Counted from the stretch's first letter, positions 16,122 to 24,342 are shown. The stretch: DNA of 64,000 bases from Oceanospirillum sp048265165 (GCF_048265165.1 NZ_JBLXCD010000006.1:1-64000), one strand, 5' to 3'. Program-made: numbers and translations. The notes: a model not told the origin generated them from the letters alone.

Positions 16122-17213
16122 TTAACCGGCTTCAGCTAGAGCGGATGGTATTTCGTTAACACTTGCACCGGGTTGTGGGAACAGAATCAGGTGGTCTGCT
16201 TTTACCTCCAGTTGAACTGTATCCCCGATACTAAACTCTGCATGGCTGTTAAACATAGACTCTACCATTTGACCGGATGGCAGTTTTAATCGATAGAGCG
16301 TTGCAGAACCGGTAAAGGTAAACTGTTCAACGGTCGCTTTGATAGGGCCTTGTGGGCTATGCACAATATCATCAGGCCGTAGTAGGACATCCACTGGGGT
16401 GTCATCTTTCCACGGGTAAGCGCGGTTACCTTCTATCAGGCCAATTTCGGTTTCCACGTTGCAGTGATTCTGCAGGGTGCCGGGAATAAAGTATCCCTGG
16501 CCGACAAAATTCGCTACAAAACGATTCTGGGGCTCATGATACAGATTGTAAGGTGTATCCCACTGTTGCAGGCGTCCCTGATTCAGCACTCCAACATAAT
16601 CGGCCATAGCAAAAGCTTCAGTCTGGTCATGAGTAACCAGAATACCGCTGATATTCAGGCTTTTCAGAATACGGCGCACCTCAAGCCCTAAGTGCTTACG
16701 TAGTTCAAAGTCCAGGTTAGAGAAGGGTTCATCCAGCAGGATTATTTGCGGTCGAGGGGCTAAAGCCCGTGCAAGGGCAACGCGTTGTTGCTGCCCTCCT
16801 GATAGCTCATGGGGGTAACGATGGCCGAGATCACTCATGTTAACCAGGTCCAGCATTTCACAAACCCGTTCTTTGCGCTCTTTGTCGCTGAATTTTCTAA
16901 GGCCGAAAGCGACATTTTCTGCGAGGGTAAGATGAGGAAACAGGGCGTAATCCTGAAAAACCATACCGATGCGACGTTCTTCCGGTTGCACCATAAGGTT
17001 GGGGGCAGAAATGACTTCGCCATTCAGACTGATTGAGCCTGTATAAACCGGATCGAAACCGGCGATGGTTCTGAGCAGTGTGGTTTTACCGCAGCCACTG
17101 GGGCCGAGAAGGCAGCAGATATCCCCTTGATTCAGGGCAAAACTAATTTCCTGGGTAATTACCAGTTGGTCGTAGCGGCATTCAATATTATCGACCTGAA
17201 GCAGAGTGCTCAT
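16122..17213 (-). CDS. ABC transporter ATPase, Fe(III)/spermidine type (FbpC-like)
   Basis: A 363-residue ABC ATPase from the ATG at 17213, preceded by AAGGACC. It has Walker A G-P-S-G-C-G-K-T (37-44), the Q-loop V-F-Q-D-Y-A-L-F-P-H-L-T, signature L-S-G-G-Q-Q-Q-R, Walker B I-I-L-L-D-E-P-F-S-N-L-D and the H-loop V-T-H-D. A C-terminal TOBE/OB-type regulatory domain covers ~240-360. The family imports ferric iron (FbpC/AfuC), spermidine/putrescine or thiosulfate. No permease or binding protein is adjacent, so the substrate is open. A longer open frame to 17318 would cross the argF terminator and is rejected. An ATPase beside argF is, as I recall, also present in Pseudomonas. Confidence 0.85.
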   Translation of the reverse strand: MSTLLQVDNIECRYDQLVITQEISFALNQGDICCLLGPSGCGKTTLLRTIAGFDPVYTGSISLNGEVISAPNLMVQPEERRIGMVFQDYALFPHLTLAENVAFGLRKFSDKERKERVCEMLDLVNMSDLGHRYPHELSGGQQQRVALARALAPRPQIILLDEPFSNLDFELRKHLGLEVRRILKSLNISGILVTHDQTEAFAMADYVGVLNQGRLQQWDTPYNLYHEPQNRFVANFVGQGYFIPGTLQNHCNVETEIGLIEGNRAYPWKDDTPVDVLLRPDDIVHSPQGPIKATVEQFTFTGSATLYRLKLPSGQMVESMFNSHAEFSIGDTVQLEVKADHLILFPQPGASVNEIPSALAEAG

Positions 17214-17272
17214 TAAGAGGTCCTTACAGAGTGCGGTGGCAGGTGCAGATCTGGCTGATAAACCCTGCGAAC

Positions 17273-17306
17273 AAAAAAGCCCGAAAGCATGCTCTCGGGC
17301 TTTTAA
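17273..17306 (-). terminator. Terminator after argF
   Basis: AAAAGCCCGA (17275-17284) and TCGGGCTTTT (17295-17304) pair around a ten-base loop. On the minus strand the stem ends in a T run just after the argF stop, separating argF from the ATPase gene. Confidence 0.88.
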
Positions 17307-17328
17307 TCTACCGTGCAAAAAAAGCTAA

Positions 17329-18249
17329 TTAAGAGTTATTCTCAATTTTGCCCAGAATCAGGAATTCTAGCAAGGCTTTCTGTGCATGAAGTCGGTTTCC
17401 TGCCTCTTGCCATATCACGGAGCGGGGATCATCCATCAGCTCTGCACTGACCTCTTCTCCGCGGTGAGCGGGCAGACAATGCATAAAGAGAGCTTCCTTG
17501 TCGGCCAGATCCATCATCTCAGTGGTAACCTGATAGCCTTCAAAAGCTTTTTCACGGGCTTTTTGTTCATCTTCCTGGCCCATGGAGGCCCAGACGTCCG
17601 TTACAACCAGGTGTGAATTAGCGACGGCCTCTTCGGGCTTGCGGAAGATCTGAATGCGCTCTTCATTTGCTGCTAATAACTCAGGCAGAGGCTCGAAGCC
17701 TTCCGGGCAGGCAATATTCAATTGGAAGTCGAATTGACGGGCGGCATTGATATAAGAATTGCACATATTGTTGCCATCACCGACCCAGGTCACTGTTTTT
17801 CCCTGAATGCTGCCGCGCTGTTCTACATAGGTCTGAACATCCGCAAGTAACTGGCATGGGTGGTAGTCATCCGTCAGTGCATTGATAACCGGTACACTGG
17901 AATACTCCGCAAAGCGTTCAACCACAGCGTGGTCGAAGGTGCGGATCATGACGGCGTCAACCATCTCAGATAGCACTCGGGCACTGTCTTCAACCGGTTC
18001 GCCGCGACCGAGCTGTGTATCCCGTGGTGACAGAAAAATGGCACTGCCACCGAACTGGGTCATGCCGGCTTCGAAAGAGACTCGGGTGCGGGTGGACGAT
18101 TTTTCGAAAATCATACCCAGGACTTTATTTTTCAGCGGCTCGTAGATTTCACCGGCCTTAAGGCCTTTTTTGATGATGATCGCCCGCTCAATAACATAAT
18201 TGAGTTCTTCCGGAGACAGATCCAGCAGGGTTAAAAAGTGTCTTGCCAT
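17329..18249 (-). CDS. argF: Ornithine carbamoyltransferase, anabolic
   Basis: ArgF joins carbamoyl phosphate and ornithine to citrulline in arginine biosynthesis. The 306-residue protein has the carbamoyl-phosphate motif S-S-T-R-T-R (~51-56), H-P-C-Q-L-L-A-D, the ornithine loop D-V-W-A-S-M-G-Q and the catalytic M-H-C-L-P-A-H-R-G. It is very close to the Pseudomonas anabolic enzyme. The start is taken as ATG 18249 (M-A-R-H-F-L); an in-frame TTG five codons upstream is possible. The long leader contains a promoter-terminator pair suggesting attenuation. argG lies 4 kb away on the other strand, with grxD, a peroxiredoxin gene, rnt and motY between. Confidence 0.96.
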   Translation of the reverse strand: MARHFLTLLDLSPEELNYVIERAIIIKKGLKAGEIYEPLKNKVLGMIFEKSSTRTRVSFEAGMTQFGGSAIFLSPRDTQLGRGEPVEDSARVLSEMVDAVMIRTFDHAVVERFAEYSSVPVINALTDDYHPCQLLADVQTYVEQRGSIQGKTVTWVGDGNNMCNSYINAARQFDFQLNIACPEGFEPLPELLAANEERIQIFRKPEEAVANSHLVVTDVWASMGQEDEQKAREKAFEGYQVTTEMMDLADKEALFMHCLPAHRGEEVSAELMDDPRSVIWQEAGNRLHAQKALLEFLILGKIENNS

Positions 18250-18467
18250 TTTCACGAATTCCAATAAGAGTTCACGGCTGTCTTTTTACAGGATGACAAC
18301 CTGATAATCAGTTTTAGTTTATATGCCTGCAGGTCGGAGGCTTTGGTCTGAAGCCAGTGCTGGCCGCCCGATGCTTATCATCTTCATTGTTACGCGTAAG
18401 CGGTATTCCGTGTTCTGGTGACGTGCCTGCCGCCAGAATCTAAAAACAGCAGCCCCAAAACAGAAAA

Positions 18468-18535
18468 CGGCAGCGATTTGCTGCCGGTAAGGTGACCAAG
18501 GGGGTAAAGCTAAAGGCAAACTTTGTCGCTGTCAA
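18468..18535 (-). promoter_or_regulatory. argF promoter and leader terminator hairpin
   Basis: On the minus strand TTGACA (plus 18530-18535) is 17 bases from TAGCTT (18507-18512), an acceptable sigma-70 promoter. About 25 bases into the transcript, CGGCAGC pairs with GCTGCCG (18468-18486) and TTTTCTGTTTT follows, an intrinsic-terminator shape some 220 bases before the argF start. This suggests attenuation or a very short RNA. Confidence 0.45.
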
Positions 18536-18631
18536 TAAAGTCGCATTTTAAAAAAACGATTGCGTTCAAAAATAAAGTGCCTGGGACTTGAATATCGCCT
18601 GTTGAGGCTGCATTTTTAGATGAAGCACTGT

Positions 18632-18656
18632 AAAATTGACTGTATTAGTCGGTTAA
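18632..18656 (+). promoter_or_regulatory. IscR type-1 binding site upstream of grxD
   Basis: The 17-base core at 18636-18652 fits the type-1 IscR consensus YYGACTRWWWYAGTCRR at every position, and 21 of 25 positions of the extended consensus match by my alignment. It ends about 40 bases before grxD. IscR with a [2Fe-2S] cluster represses at type-1 sites, so grxD would rise under iron or Fe-S limitation. Confidence 0.72.
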
Positions 18657-18693
18657 TACCGTAAATGCTTTTCCCTGTATTAAAGGAACGCAC

Positions 18694-19014
18694 ATGAGTA
18701 GCACGCTAGATACCATTAAAGATCAGATTTCTAACAACCCTATTCTGCTTTACATGAAGGGTAACCCTCAGATGCCGCAGTGTGGTTTTTCATCACAGGC
18801 GGTTCAGGCTCTGATGGCTTGTGAAGAAAAATTCGCGTTTGTTAATATTCTGGATAACCCTGATATCCGTGCAGAGCTGCCTAAATTTGCTAATTGGCCG
18901 ACCTTTCCCCAGTTGTGGGTGGGCGGTGAGTTGGTTGGTGGCTGCGATATCATTATTGAGATGTATCAGTCTGGCGAACTGAAGACGCTGGTTTCTGAGG
19001 CCGCTGCTTCCTGA
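18694..19014 (+). CDS. grxD: Monothiol glutaredoxin Grx4
   Basis: A 106-residue CGFS-type glutaredoxin. The active site C-G-F-S has its single Cys at 30, preceded by Y-M-K-G-N-P-Q-M-P-Q. The W-P-T-F-P-Q-L-W-V-G-G-E-L and G-G-C-D-I-I glutathione-binding motifs follow. These proteins bind a glutathione-ligated [2Fe-2S] cluster as dimers or with BolA and deliver or sense Fe-S clusters in the cytosol. An IscR site in the promoter fits that role. A strong terminator separates it from the peroxiredoxin gene. Confidence 0.95.
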   Translation: MSSTLDTIKDQISNNPILLYMKGNPQMPQCGFSSQAVQALMACEEKFAFVNILDNPDIRAELPKFANWPTFPQLWVGGELVGGCDIIIEMYQSGELKTLVSEAAAS

Positions 19015-19093
19015 TCTTGTTTTTGCAATAGGCAGAGGTCGCCACTTGAATGCCTGGCTTTTGCCTATACTTTAGATTGGGCAACGTTTTTTG

Positions 19094-19125
19094 ATTCTGA
19101 CACTGCATGGTGTCAGAATTTTTTT
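19094..19125 (+). terminator. Terminator after grxD
   Basis: ATTCTGACAC (19094-19103) pairs with GTGTCAGAAT (19110-19119) and a run of T residues follows. Confidence 0.92.
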
Positions 19126-19170
19126 ATGGTTAGACTTTGTCATTAAATAACCCAACATTGGAGAATTAAA

Positions 19171-19773
19171 ATGGGCGTATTGGTTGGAAAAAAAGCTCCT
19201 GACTTTACTGCTGCTGCGGTACTGGGCAATGGTGAAATCGTTGATAACTACAACCTGACGGAAGCACTGAAAGGTAAATTCGGTCTGGTTTTCTTTTACC
19301 CACTGGATTTTACTTTTGTTTGCCCATCAGAGCTGATCGCACTGGATCACCGCATGGATGAGTTCAAAGCCCGTGGTGTTGAAGTGATTGCTGTTTCTAT
19401 CGACTCTCAGTTCACGCACAATGCATGGCGTAATACTGCTATCAACGATGGCGGTATCGGTCCGGTTAAATACACCATGGTCGCTGATGTTAAACATGAA
19501 ATCTGCCAGGCGTATGATGTTGAAGCAGAAGGCGGTGTTGCATTCCGTGGTGCTTTCCTGATCGATCAGGAAGGTAACGTGCGCTCTCAGATCGTTAACG
19601 ATCTGCCGCTGGGTCGTAACATGGATGAGCTGATCCGTTTGGTTGACGCGCTGCAGTTCCACGAAGAGCACGGCGAAGTTTGCCCTGCAGGCTGGAACAA
19701 AGGTGACAAAGGTATGACGGCATCACCTGAAGGTGTTGCTTCTTACCTGACCGGTGAAGCTGACAAGCTGTAA
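19171..19773 (+). CDS. Typical 2-Cys peroxiredoxin (AhpC/Prx1 type)
   Basis: A 200-residue thiol peroxidase that reduces hydrogen peroxide and organic hydroperoxides. The peroxidatic Cys is in D-F-T-F-V-C-P-S-E-L (Cys 51), the resolving Cys in G-E-V-C-P-A-G-W (Cys 170), and a third Cys lies at about 111. The GGVAFRG-like loop and the C-terminal tail mark the sensitive Prx1-like group. No ahpF or dedicated reductase is adjacent; thioredoxin is the likely reductant. ATG 19171 follows a GGAG at good spacing. Confidence 0.93.
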   Translation: MGVLVGKKAPDFTAAAVLGNGEIVDNYNLTEALKGKFGLVFFYPLDFTFVCPSELIALDHRMDEFKARGVEVIAVSIDSQFTHNAWRNTAINDGGIGPVKYTMVADVKHEICQAYDVEAEGGVAFRGAFLIDQEGNVRSQIVNDLPLGRNMDELIRLVDALQFHEEHGEVCPAGWNKGDKGMTASPEGVASYLTGEADKL

Positions 19774-19830
19774 CTTTCTTTTGGAAGTCACCACAGATGG
19801 GCTTTGATCTGCTCAAAGCTCATCAATAAC

Positions 19831-19863
19831 AAAGCCCTGATAGCAAGACTATCAGGGCTTTTT
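19831..19863. terminator. Bidirectional terminator (peroxiredoxin/rnt)
   Basis: AAAGCCCTGATAG and CTATCAGGGCTTT form a 13-base-pair stem with flanking A and T residues between the convergent genes. Confidence 0.92.
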
Positions 19864-19884
19864 ATGTATGGGAGACTGAATGTT

Positions 19885-20571
19885 TTAGTCTCTCAAGCGG
19901 TGCTGTTCTTCAGCTGCAAGCTCCCAGCCACCCAGTTCTTTCCACCGGTTTACAATAGAGCAAAAAAGCTCTGCGGTTTTCTCTGTGTCATAGCGTGCAG
20001 AATGAGCCTGACTGTTATCAAAGTTGATTCCGGCAACTTTACAGGCTTTCGCCAAAACTGTCTGTCCATAAGCCAGACCGGACAGCGAAGCCGTATCGAA
20101 GCTGGAGAACGGATGGAAAGGGTTGCGTTTAATACCGCTGCGCTCGACGGCCGCATTGACGAACCCCTGATCAAAGCTGGCGTTATGCCCTACCAGAACC
20201 GCCCGGGTGCAATCAAACTCTTTCAACGCCTTGCGAACAGGCTTAAAGATGTCCCCCAAAGCCTGTTGTTCGCTTTTTGCCATGCTTTTGCGAATTGGAT
20301 TCTCAAGATCAATCTTGGTGAAATCCAATGCCGCCTGTTCAATATTAGCCCCTTCAAAAGGCTCAACATGGAAGGAGTAGGTGTTGTAGGGGTGCAGGTA
20401 ACCGTCTTCATCCATCATTAATGTAACGGCTGCGATCTCCAGCAGGGCATCGGTTTTTGCATTGAAACCTGCAGTTTCAACATCAACCACGACAGGTAAA
20501 AAGCCCCGGAAGCGGTAGGCCATAGGATGTTTGTCGCTAAAATGCTCTGCGTCAGATGTGAAAGAATCCAA
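19885..20571 (-). CDS. rnt: Ribonuclease T
   Basis: RNase T is a DEDDh 3'-5' exoribonuclease that finishes tRNA 3' ends and matures 5S and 23S rRNA. The motifs are V-D-V-E-T-A-G-F (Exo I), G-H-N-A-S-F-D (Exo II) and H-S-A-R-Y-D-T-E-K-T (Exo III), plus the F-H-P-F-S-S-F-D-T segment. The start is uncertain. A TTG at 20571 with AGGGAG nine bases upstream gives 228 residues; the frame opens at a TTG at 20592, and the first ATG (20523) would cut just before M-A-Y-R-F-R-G-F, the start of the conserved region. In Pseudomonas rnt also neighbours a peroxiredoxin gene. Confidence 0.93.
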   Translation of the reverse strand: MDSFTSDAEHFSDKHPMAYRFRGFLPVVVDVETAGFNAKTDALLEIAAVTLMMDEDGYLHPYNTYSFHVEPFEGANIEQAALDFTKIDLENPIRKSMAKSEQQALGDIFKPVRKALKEFDCTRAVLVGHNASFDQGFVNAAVERSGIKRNPFHPFSSFDTASLSGLAYGQTVLAKACKVAGINFDNSQAHSARYDTEKTAELFCSIVNRWKELGGWELAAEEQHRLRD

Positions 20572-20720
20572 GACCCTTTGCTCCCTAGTCAAATTTGGTC
20601 AAAAGTTACAATTGAACAAATGGTAACTGATTCATACCGTCAGATATAGGCTAAAGTTTTGAGTTTACAGGCCGATGAGGGCAAAATGAGAGTTCTTAAA
20701 AATCAAGGAGATTGCAACTG

Positions 20721-21680
20721 ATGCCGCTTACTCGGTCATTGGCAAAAACGTCACGGGGAATACACTGGTTGGCTATCGCGTCGGGTCTTTTACTGCCATC
20801 TGTTATTATGGCGGCAGAATTTGGTGCCGGCATCGGTGACAGTGAGTGGTATGCGACGGAGCCTTCTCCTTTGTATTGTGAGTTGACTCACCCGATCCCT
20901 GAAATGGGAACCGCCCGATTTACCCATCGTTCCGGAGAAGATCTTAAGTTTTTTCTGGAGCCGCTGGGACAGCCTCTGCGTAAAGGTCGTGCAGACCTGA
21001 TGGCGCTGGCTCCGGATTGGAAGGCAGGAGAAGCGCCTCTTGATTTGGGGGCAGTGACGGTGGGTGAGGGTGAAGACGGTGTTCGCATAGATTCGCCACA
21101 GGCCCACCTGATGATTGAGTCCCTTAATCGTGGGATGAATCCAACCTTTATGCAGACACCAAAAGATACCCGGTATGCTCCTGTGCGTGGTCATCTGAGT
21201 GCTCTGAATTTTAAACCAGCATATTTTGATTATATCGCCTGTCGGGGTGAGCTGTTGCCGGTGAATTTTGACCAGATTGCCCGCTCCAGCATTGGCTTCC
21301 CCGGTGGAGGTTTTGATATCACTGCGGATGATAAAGAGATGTTAAGCCTTATTGTGCGATATATTAAGGCTGATCCGTCCGTTAAGTATGTCTTCCTGGA
21401 TGGTCACTCTGACAGTTACGGCTCACGGCGTGATAACCGGAAACTATCCAAACAGCGTACGGATACGGTACTGAATTACCTGCTTAACGTAGGGCTTGAT
21501 GAAACTATGGTCACCGCCCGTTATCATGGTGAGCGTTATCCGATTGTGCCAAATACGAGCAAAGCAAATCGGGCTAAAAACCGTCGTGTTACGATCCGTC
21601 TTGAGCGTGAAGGTCTGGCGCCGGGTGATCCGAATGCCCGTCCGGAGTATAGCGGTGAGTTTGACGGTGAGCTTCAGTAG
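20721..21680 (+). CDS. motY: Flagellar stator-associated protein MotY
   Basis: A 319-residue periplasmic protein with an N-terminal signal peptide (to A-A-E-F at about 33). The MotY-specific N-terminal domain recruits the stator to the flagellar T-ring. The C-terminal OmpA-like peptidoglycan-binding domain (~200-300) shows F-L-D-G-H-S-D-S-Y-G-S-R-R-D-N-R-K-L-S, Y-H-G-E-R-Y-P and N-R-R-V-T-I-R-L. It belongs with Na+-driven (PomAB) or MotCD-type motors. ATG 20721 lies ten bases after AAGGAG; a TTG at 20712 is too close to it. No other motility gene is present, but motY sits beside rnt and argG in pseudomonads too. Confidence 0.9.
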   Translation: MPLTRSLAKTSRGIHWLAIASGLLLPSVIMAAEFGAGIGDSEWYATEPSPLYCELTHPIPEMGTARFTHRSGEDLKFFLEPLGQPLRKGRADLMALAPDWKAGEAPLDLGAVTVGEGEDGVRIDSPQAHLMIESLNRGMNPTFMQTPKDTRYAPVRGHLSALNFKPAYFDYIACRGELLPVNFDQIARSSIGFPGGGFDITADDKEMLSLIVRYIKADPSVKYVFLDGHSDSYGSRRDNRKLSKQRTDTVLNYLLNVGLDETMVTARYHGERYPIVPNTSKANRAKNRRVTIRLEREGLAPGDPNARPEYSGEFDGELQ

Positions 21681-21770
21681 AGCCACCGTCTGACTTGTGG
21701 AAATCAGATCCTCCCTGTGAATGTTTTGGGTGTCTTTTTTTCTCAAATCGTAACTTTCCTGTAAGTCGTA

Positions 21771-21840
21771 TATAATGTTGCGCAAGAATTTCCTTCAGGC
21801 AGATGATCCCCCTGAACGGCTATCCATGAGATAGCCGTTT
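21771..21840 (+). promoter_or_regulatory. argG -10 element and leader hairpins
   Basis: A consensus TATAAT at 21771-21776 has no clear -35 box. It is followed by TTCAGG...CCTGAA (about 21793-21815) and a stronger hairpin AACGGCTAT/ATAGCCGTT at 21815-21839 ending in TTT. The latter could be the motY terminator or an argG leader attenuator. Confidence 0.45.
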
Positions 21841-21922
21841 ATCGTTGTTTTCCGGATTAATCTCCAAGAATATTTTAGGGTCAGAGAGGTCTCTGGCCAT
21901 TTTAGTCAGCGTGGAGCATCCA

Positions 21923-23143
21923 ATGTCAGACATAAAAAAAGTAGTACTGGCCTATTCTGGTGGCCTGGATACTTCTGTAATCGTGCGCTGGTTACAGGAC
22001 GAATATAACGCCGAAGTAGTGACCTTTACTGCTGACCTGGGTCAGGGTGAAGAAGTAGAGCCGGCACGCGCTAAAGCAGAAGCTCTGGGCGTGAAAGAGA
22101 TCTACATCGAAGATGTGCGTGAAGAGTACGTGCGTGATTACGTATTCCCGATGTTCCGTGCGAATACCATCTATGAAGGTGAATACCTGCTGGGCACGTC
22201 CATCGCCCGCCCTCTGATCGCCAAGCGTCTGGTTGAAATCGCTAACGAAACCGGTGCGGATGCGATTGCCCACGGTGCAACCGGCAAAGGTAACGATCAG
22301 GTACGTTTTGAAATGGGTGCTTACGCTCTGAAACCGGGTGTTAAAGTGATTGCCCCTTGGCGTGAGTGGGATCTGACTTCCCGCGATACTCTGATGAAAT
22401 ACTGTGAAGAGCGTGATATCCCGGTTGATTTCGCATCGGGTAAGAAAAAATCACCTTATTCTATGGATGCTAACTTGCTGCATATCTCTTACGAGGGCGG
22501 CATTTTGGAAGATCCGATGGCAGAGCCAGAAGAAGATATGTGGCGCTGGTCTGTGAGTCCTGAGAAAGCTCCTGATGAAGCGACCTACCTGGATCTGCAG
22601 TTCAAAAAAGGTGATATCGTTGCCATCAATGGCGATGAGATGAGCCCTGCAACCGTACTGACTTACCTGAACAAGGTGGCCGGTGATAACGGTATTGGTC
22701 GTGTGGATATCGTAGAAAACCGTTACGTGGGTATGAAGGCCCGTGGTTGCTACGAAACTCCGGGGGGCACCGTGATCCTGAAGGCACACCGTGCGATCGA
22801 ATCCATCACTCTGGATCGTGAAGCGGCACACCTGAAAGACAGTATCATGCCGAAGTACGCTGAGCTGATCTATAACGGTTACTGGTGGAGTGCAGAACGT
22901 AAGATGCTGCAGACCATGATCGATGAGTCTCAGGAGTTTGTGAACGGTGTGGTTCGGGTGAAACTGTACAAAGGTAACGTGATTGTTGTGGGTCGTCAGT
23001 CTGAAGATAGTCTGTATGATGACAACATCGTAACTTTTGAAGATGATGCTGGCGCTTACGATCAGAAAGATGCAGAAGGCTTTATCAAGCTGAATGCCCT
23101 GCGTATGCGTATTGCTGCACAGAAAGGCCGTAGCCAGCTGTAA
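21923..23143 (+). CDS. argG: Argininosuccinate synthase
   Basis: ArgG condenses citrulline and aspartate with ATP to argininosuccinate, the step after ArgF. The 406-residue protein starts M-S-D-I-K-K-V-V-L-A-Y-S-G-G-L-D-T-S with the PP-loop ATP motif, and contains A-H-G-A-T-G-K-G-N-D-Q-V-R-F and Y-S-M-D-A-N-L-L. It is the shorter, non-E. coli type of ArgG. ATG 21923 follows GTGGAG; the frame extends upstream, but those codons do not match the family. Confidence 0.97.
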   Translation: MSDIKKVVLAYSGGLDTSVIVRWLQDEYNAEVVTFTADLGQGEEVEPARAKAEALGVKEIYIEDVREEYVRDYVFPMFRANTIYEGEYLLGTSIARPLIAKRLVEIANETGADAIAHGATGKGNDQVRFEMGAYALKPGVKVIAPWREWDLTSRDTLMKYCEERDIPVDFASGKKKSPYSMDANLLHISYEGGILEDPMAEPEEDMWRWSVSPEKAPDEATYLDLQFKKGDIVAINGDEMSPATVLTYLNKVAGDNGIGRVDIVENRYVGMKARGCYETPGGTVILKAHRAIESITLDREAAHLKDSIMPKYAELIYNGYWWSAERKMLQTMIDESQEFVNGVVRVKLYKGNVIVVGRQSEDSLYDDNIVTFEDDAGAYDQKDAEGFIKLNALRMRIAAQKGRSQL

Positions 23144-23190
23144 GCTGTCTGCGCCTTGTGTCGGGGATTGCTTTGGCTTTCCCGATACAA

Positions 23191-23229
23191 AAAAAACCGC
23201 CGCTGTCGAAAAGATAGCGGCGGTTTTTT
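23191..23229 (+). terminator. Terminator after argG
   Basis: AAAAAACCGCCGCT (23191-23204) pairs with AGCGGCGGTTTTTT (23216-23229), a 14-base-pair stem with A/T flanks. It could also serve the convergent MBL gene. Confidence 0.93.
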
Positions 23230-23318
23230 TATGCTCTTATTTCTTCTTTAGCTGACAATCGGAGCGAAAGCTAATAGGAATGGGGCATTATAGCTGGATG
23301 GCCATTCTTTCCTATAGA

Positions 23319-24182
23319 CTAGTTAAACTGGTTAAGAGGCAGTTTAAGATAAGATACGCCGTTATTTTCCGCATCCGGCAGTTCACCGGCACGGATGTTA
23401 ATCTGAATAGACGGCAGAATCAGGTTCGGCATCTCCAGGGTGGCATCACGGGTTGAACGCATTTTAACGAAATCTGCCTTACTGGCCTCTTTACCCACAT
23501 GAATGTTCTGTGCTTTCTGTTCGGCGACGGTGCATACATAGCGAATATCACGGCCTTCCGGAGGATAGTCGTGACACATATACAGCTCAGTATCGTCCGG
23601 ATAATTCAGCAAGGTATGAATGGAATCATACAGGGTTTCAGCATCGCCGCCGGGAAAGTCGCAGCGGGCAGTGCCCACATCTGGCATAAACAAGGTATCG
23701 CCCACAAACAGCTTTCCGGCAATATCATAGGTGACACAGGCTGGCGTATGCCCCGGAGTGTGCAGTACTTTGGCATCCAGATCACCGATCTTAAACTGAC
23801 TACCAGCAACCATCAGATCATCAAAATGATGACCGTCGGTGACAAACTCATCACCGTAGTTGAAGACTTTTTTGAAGGCACCCTGAACCAGGGTAATGTG
23901 TTCGCCGATGGCAATTTTGCCACCCAACTCAGCCTGGATATGCTTAGCTCCACTGATATGGTCTGCATGGGCGTGGGTTTCCAGAATCCATTGAGGTGTC
24001 AGTTTGTGGTCGTTAACCCACTGGATCACCTCGTCAGCGGACTCTGTGCTGGTGCTGCCGGATTTATAATCAAAATCCAATACCGGGTCGATAACAGCAC
24101 ACAGGGGATTGTTGCCATCGTGCACCACATAAGTAAAGGTTGAGGTTGCTTCATGGAAGAAAGCTTTGATTATCGGGTTCAT
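23319..24182 (-). CDS. MBL-fold hydrolase, persulfide dioxygenase-like (Blh type)
   Basis: A 287-residue metallo-beta-lactamase-fold protein. Metal ligands are T-H-A-H-A-D-H (~69-75), the His of T-P-G-H-T-P, Asp in V-G-D-T-L-F and His in Y-M-C-H-D-Y-P. The sequence C-D-F-P-G-G-D-A and the ending near N-N-G-V-S-Y-L-K match the Blh branch found with BigR, whose members are non-heme Fe(II) sulfur/persulfide dioxygenases oxidising glutathione persulfide to sulfite. It is divergent from a SulP anion transporter, which could move the resulting sulfite/sulfate; that link is inference. ATG 24182 or the adjacent ATG 24185 follows AAAGGAGA. No rhodanese domain or BigR gene is adjacent. Confidence 0.85.
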   Translation of the reverse strand: MNPIIKAFFHEATSTFTYVVHDGNNPLCAVIDPVLDFDYKSGSTSTESADEVIQWVNDHKLTPQWILETHAHADHISGAKHIQAELGGKIAIGEHITLVQGAFKKVFNYGDEFVTDGHHFDDLMVAGSQFKIGDLDAKVLHTPGHTPACVTYDIAGKLFVGDTLFMPDVGTARCDFPGGDAETLYDSIHTLLNYPDDTELYMCHDYPPEGRDIRYVCTVAEQKAQNIHVGKEASKADFVKMRSTRDATLEMPNLILPSIQINIRAGELPDAENNGVSYLKLPLNQFN

Positions 24183-24342
24183 CATAGATCTCCTTTCAGC
24201 AGCCAGCACATGCGGGTTGACCCACGAGCTGTTACCATTTTCTTCAGTTCTGCCGTATTGCTTATTTAAGACACAGCCTCAACAACCGTTTGTCACTTTT
24301 TATTTGGCTTCGGGTTGTCGATGGCTGATGACTCGATTTGAT

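Larger units (their letters stand above)
18250..18693. other. argF/grxD divergent intergenic region
   Basis: About 440 bases without a gene. On the minus strand it holds a candidate promoter, an early terminator-like hairpin and the argF leader; on the plus strand, the IscR-type site and grxD promoter. An imperfect inverted repeat TTCTGGTG/CGCCAGAA (about 18412-18438) lies in the leader. I found no convincing ArgR box by eye. Confidence 0.55.

Noticed and set aside
18636..18659. TTGACT/TAATAC as a grxD promoter
   Set aside because: The spacer is only 12 bases; the words belong to the IscR palindrome instead.
19804..20421. Plus-strand 205-codon frame opposite rnt
   Set aside because: Begins in the peroxiredoxin terminator and runs antisense to RNase T.
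23499..24143. Plus-strand 214-codon frame opposite the MBL gene
   Set aside because: Shadow of a gene with full metal-binding motifs; no family resemblance of its own.
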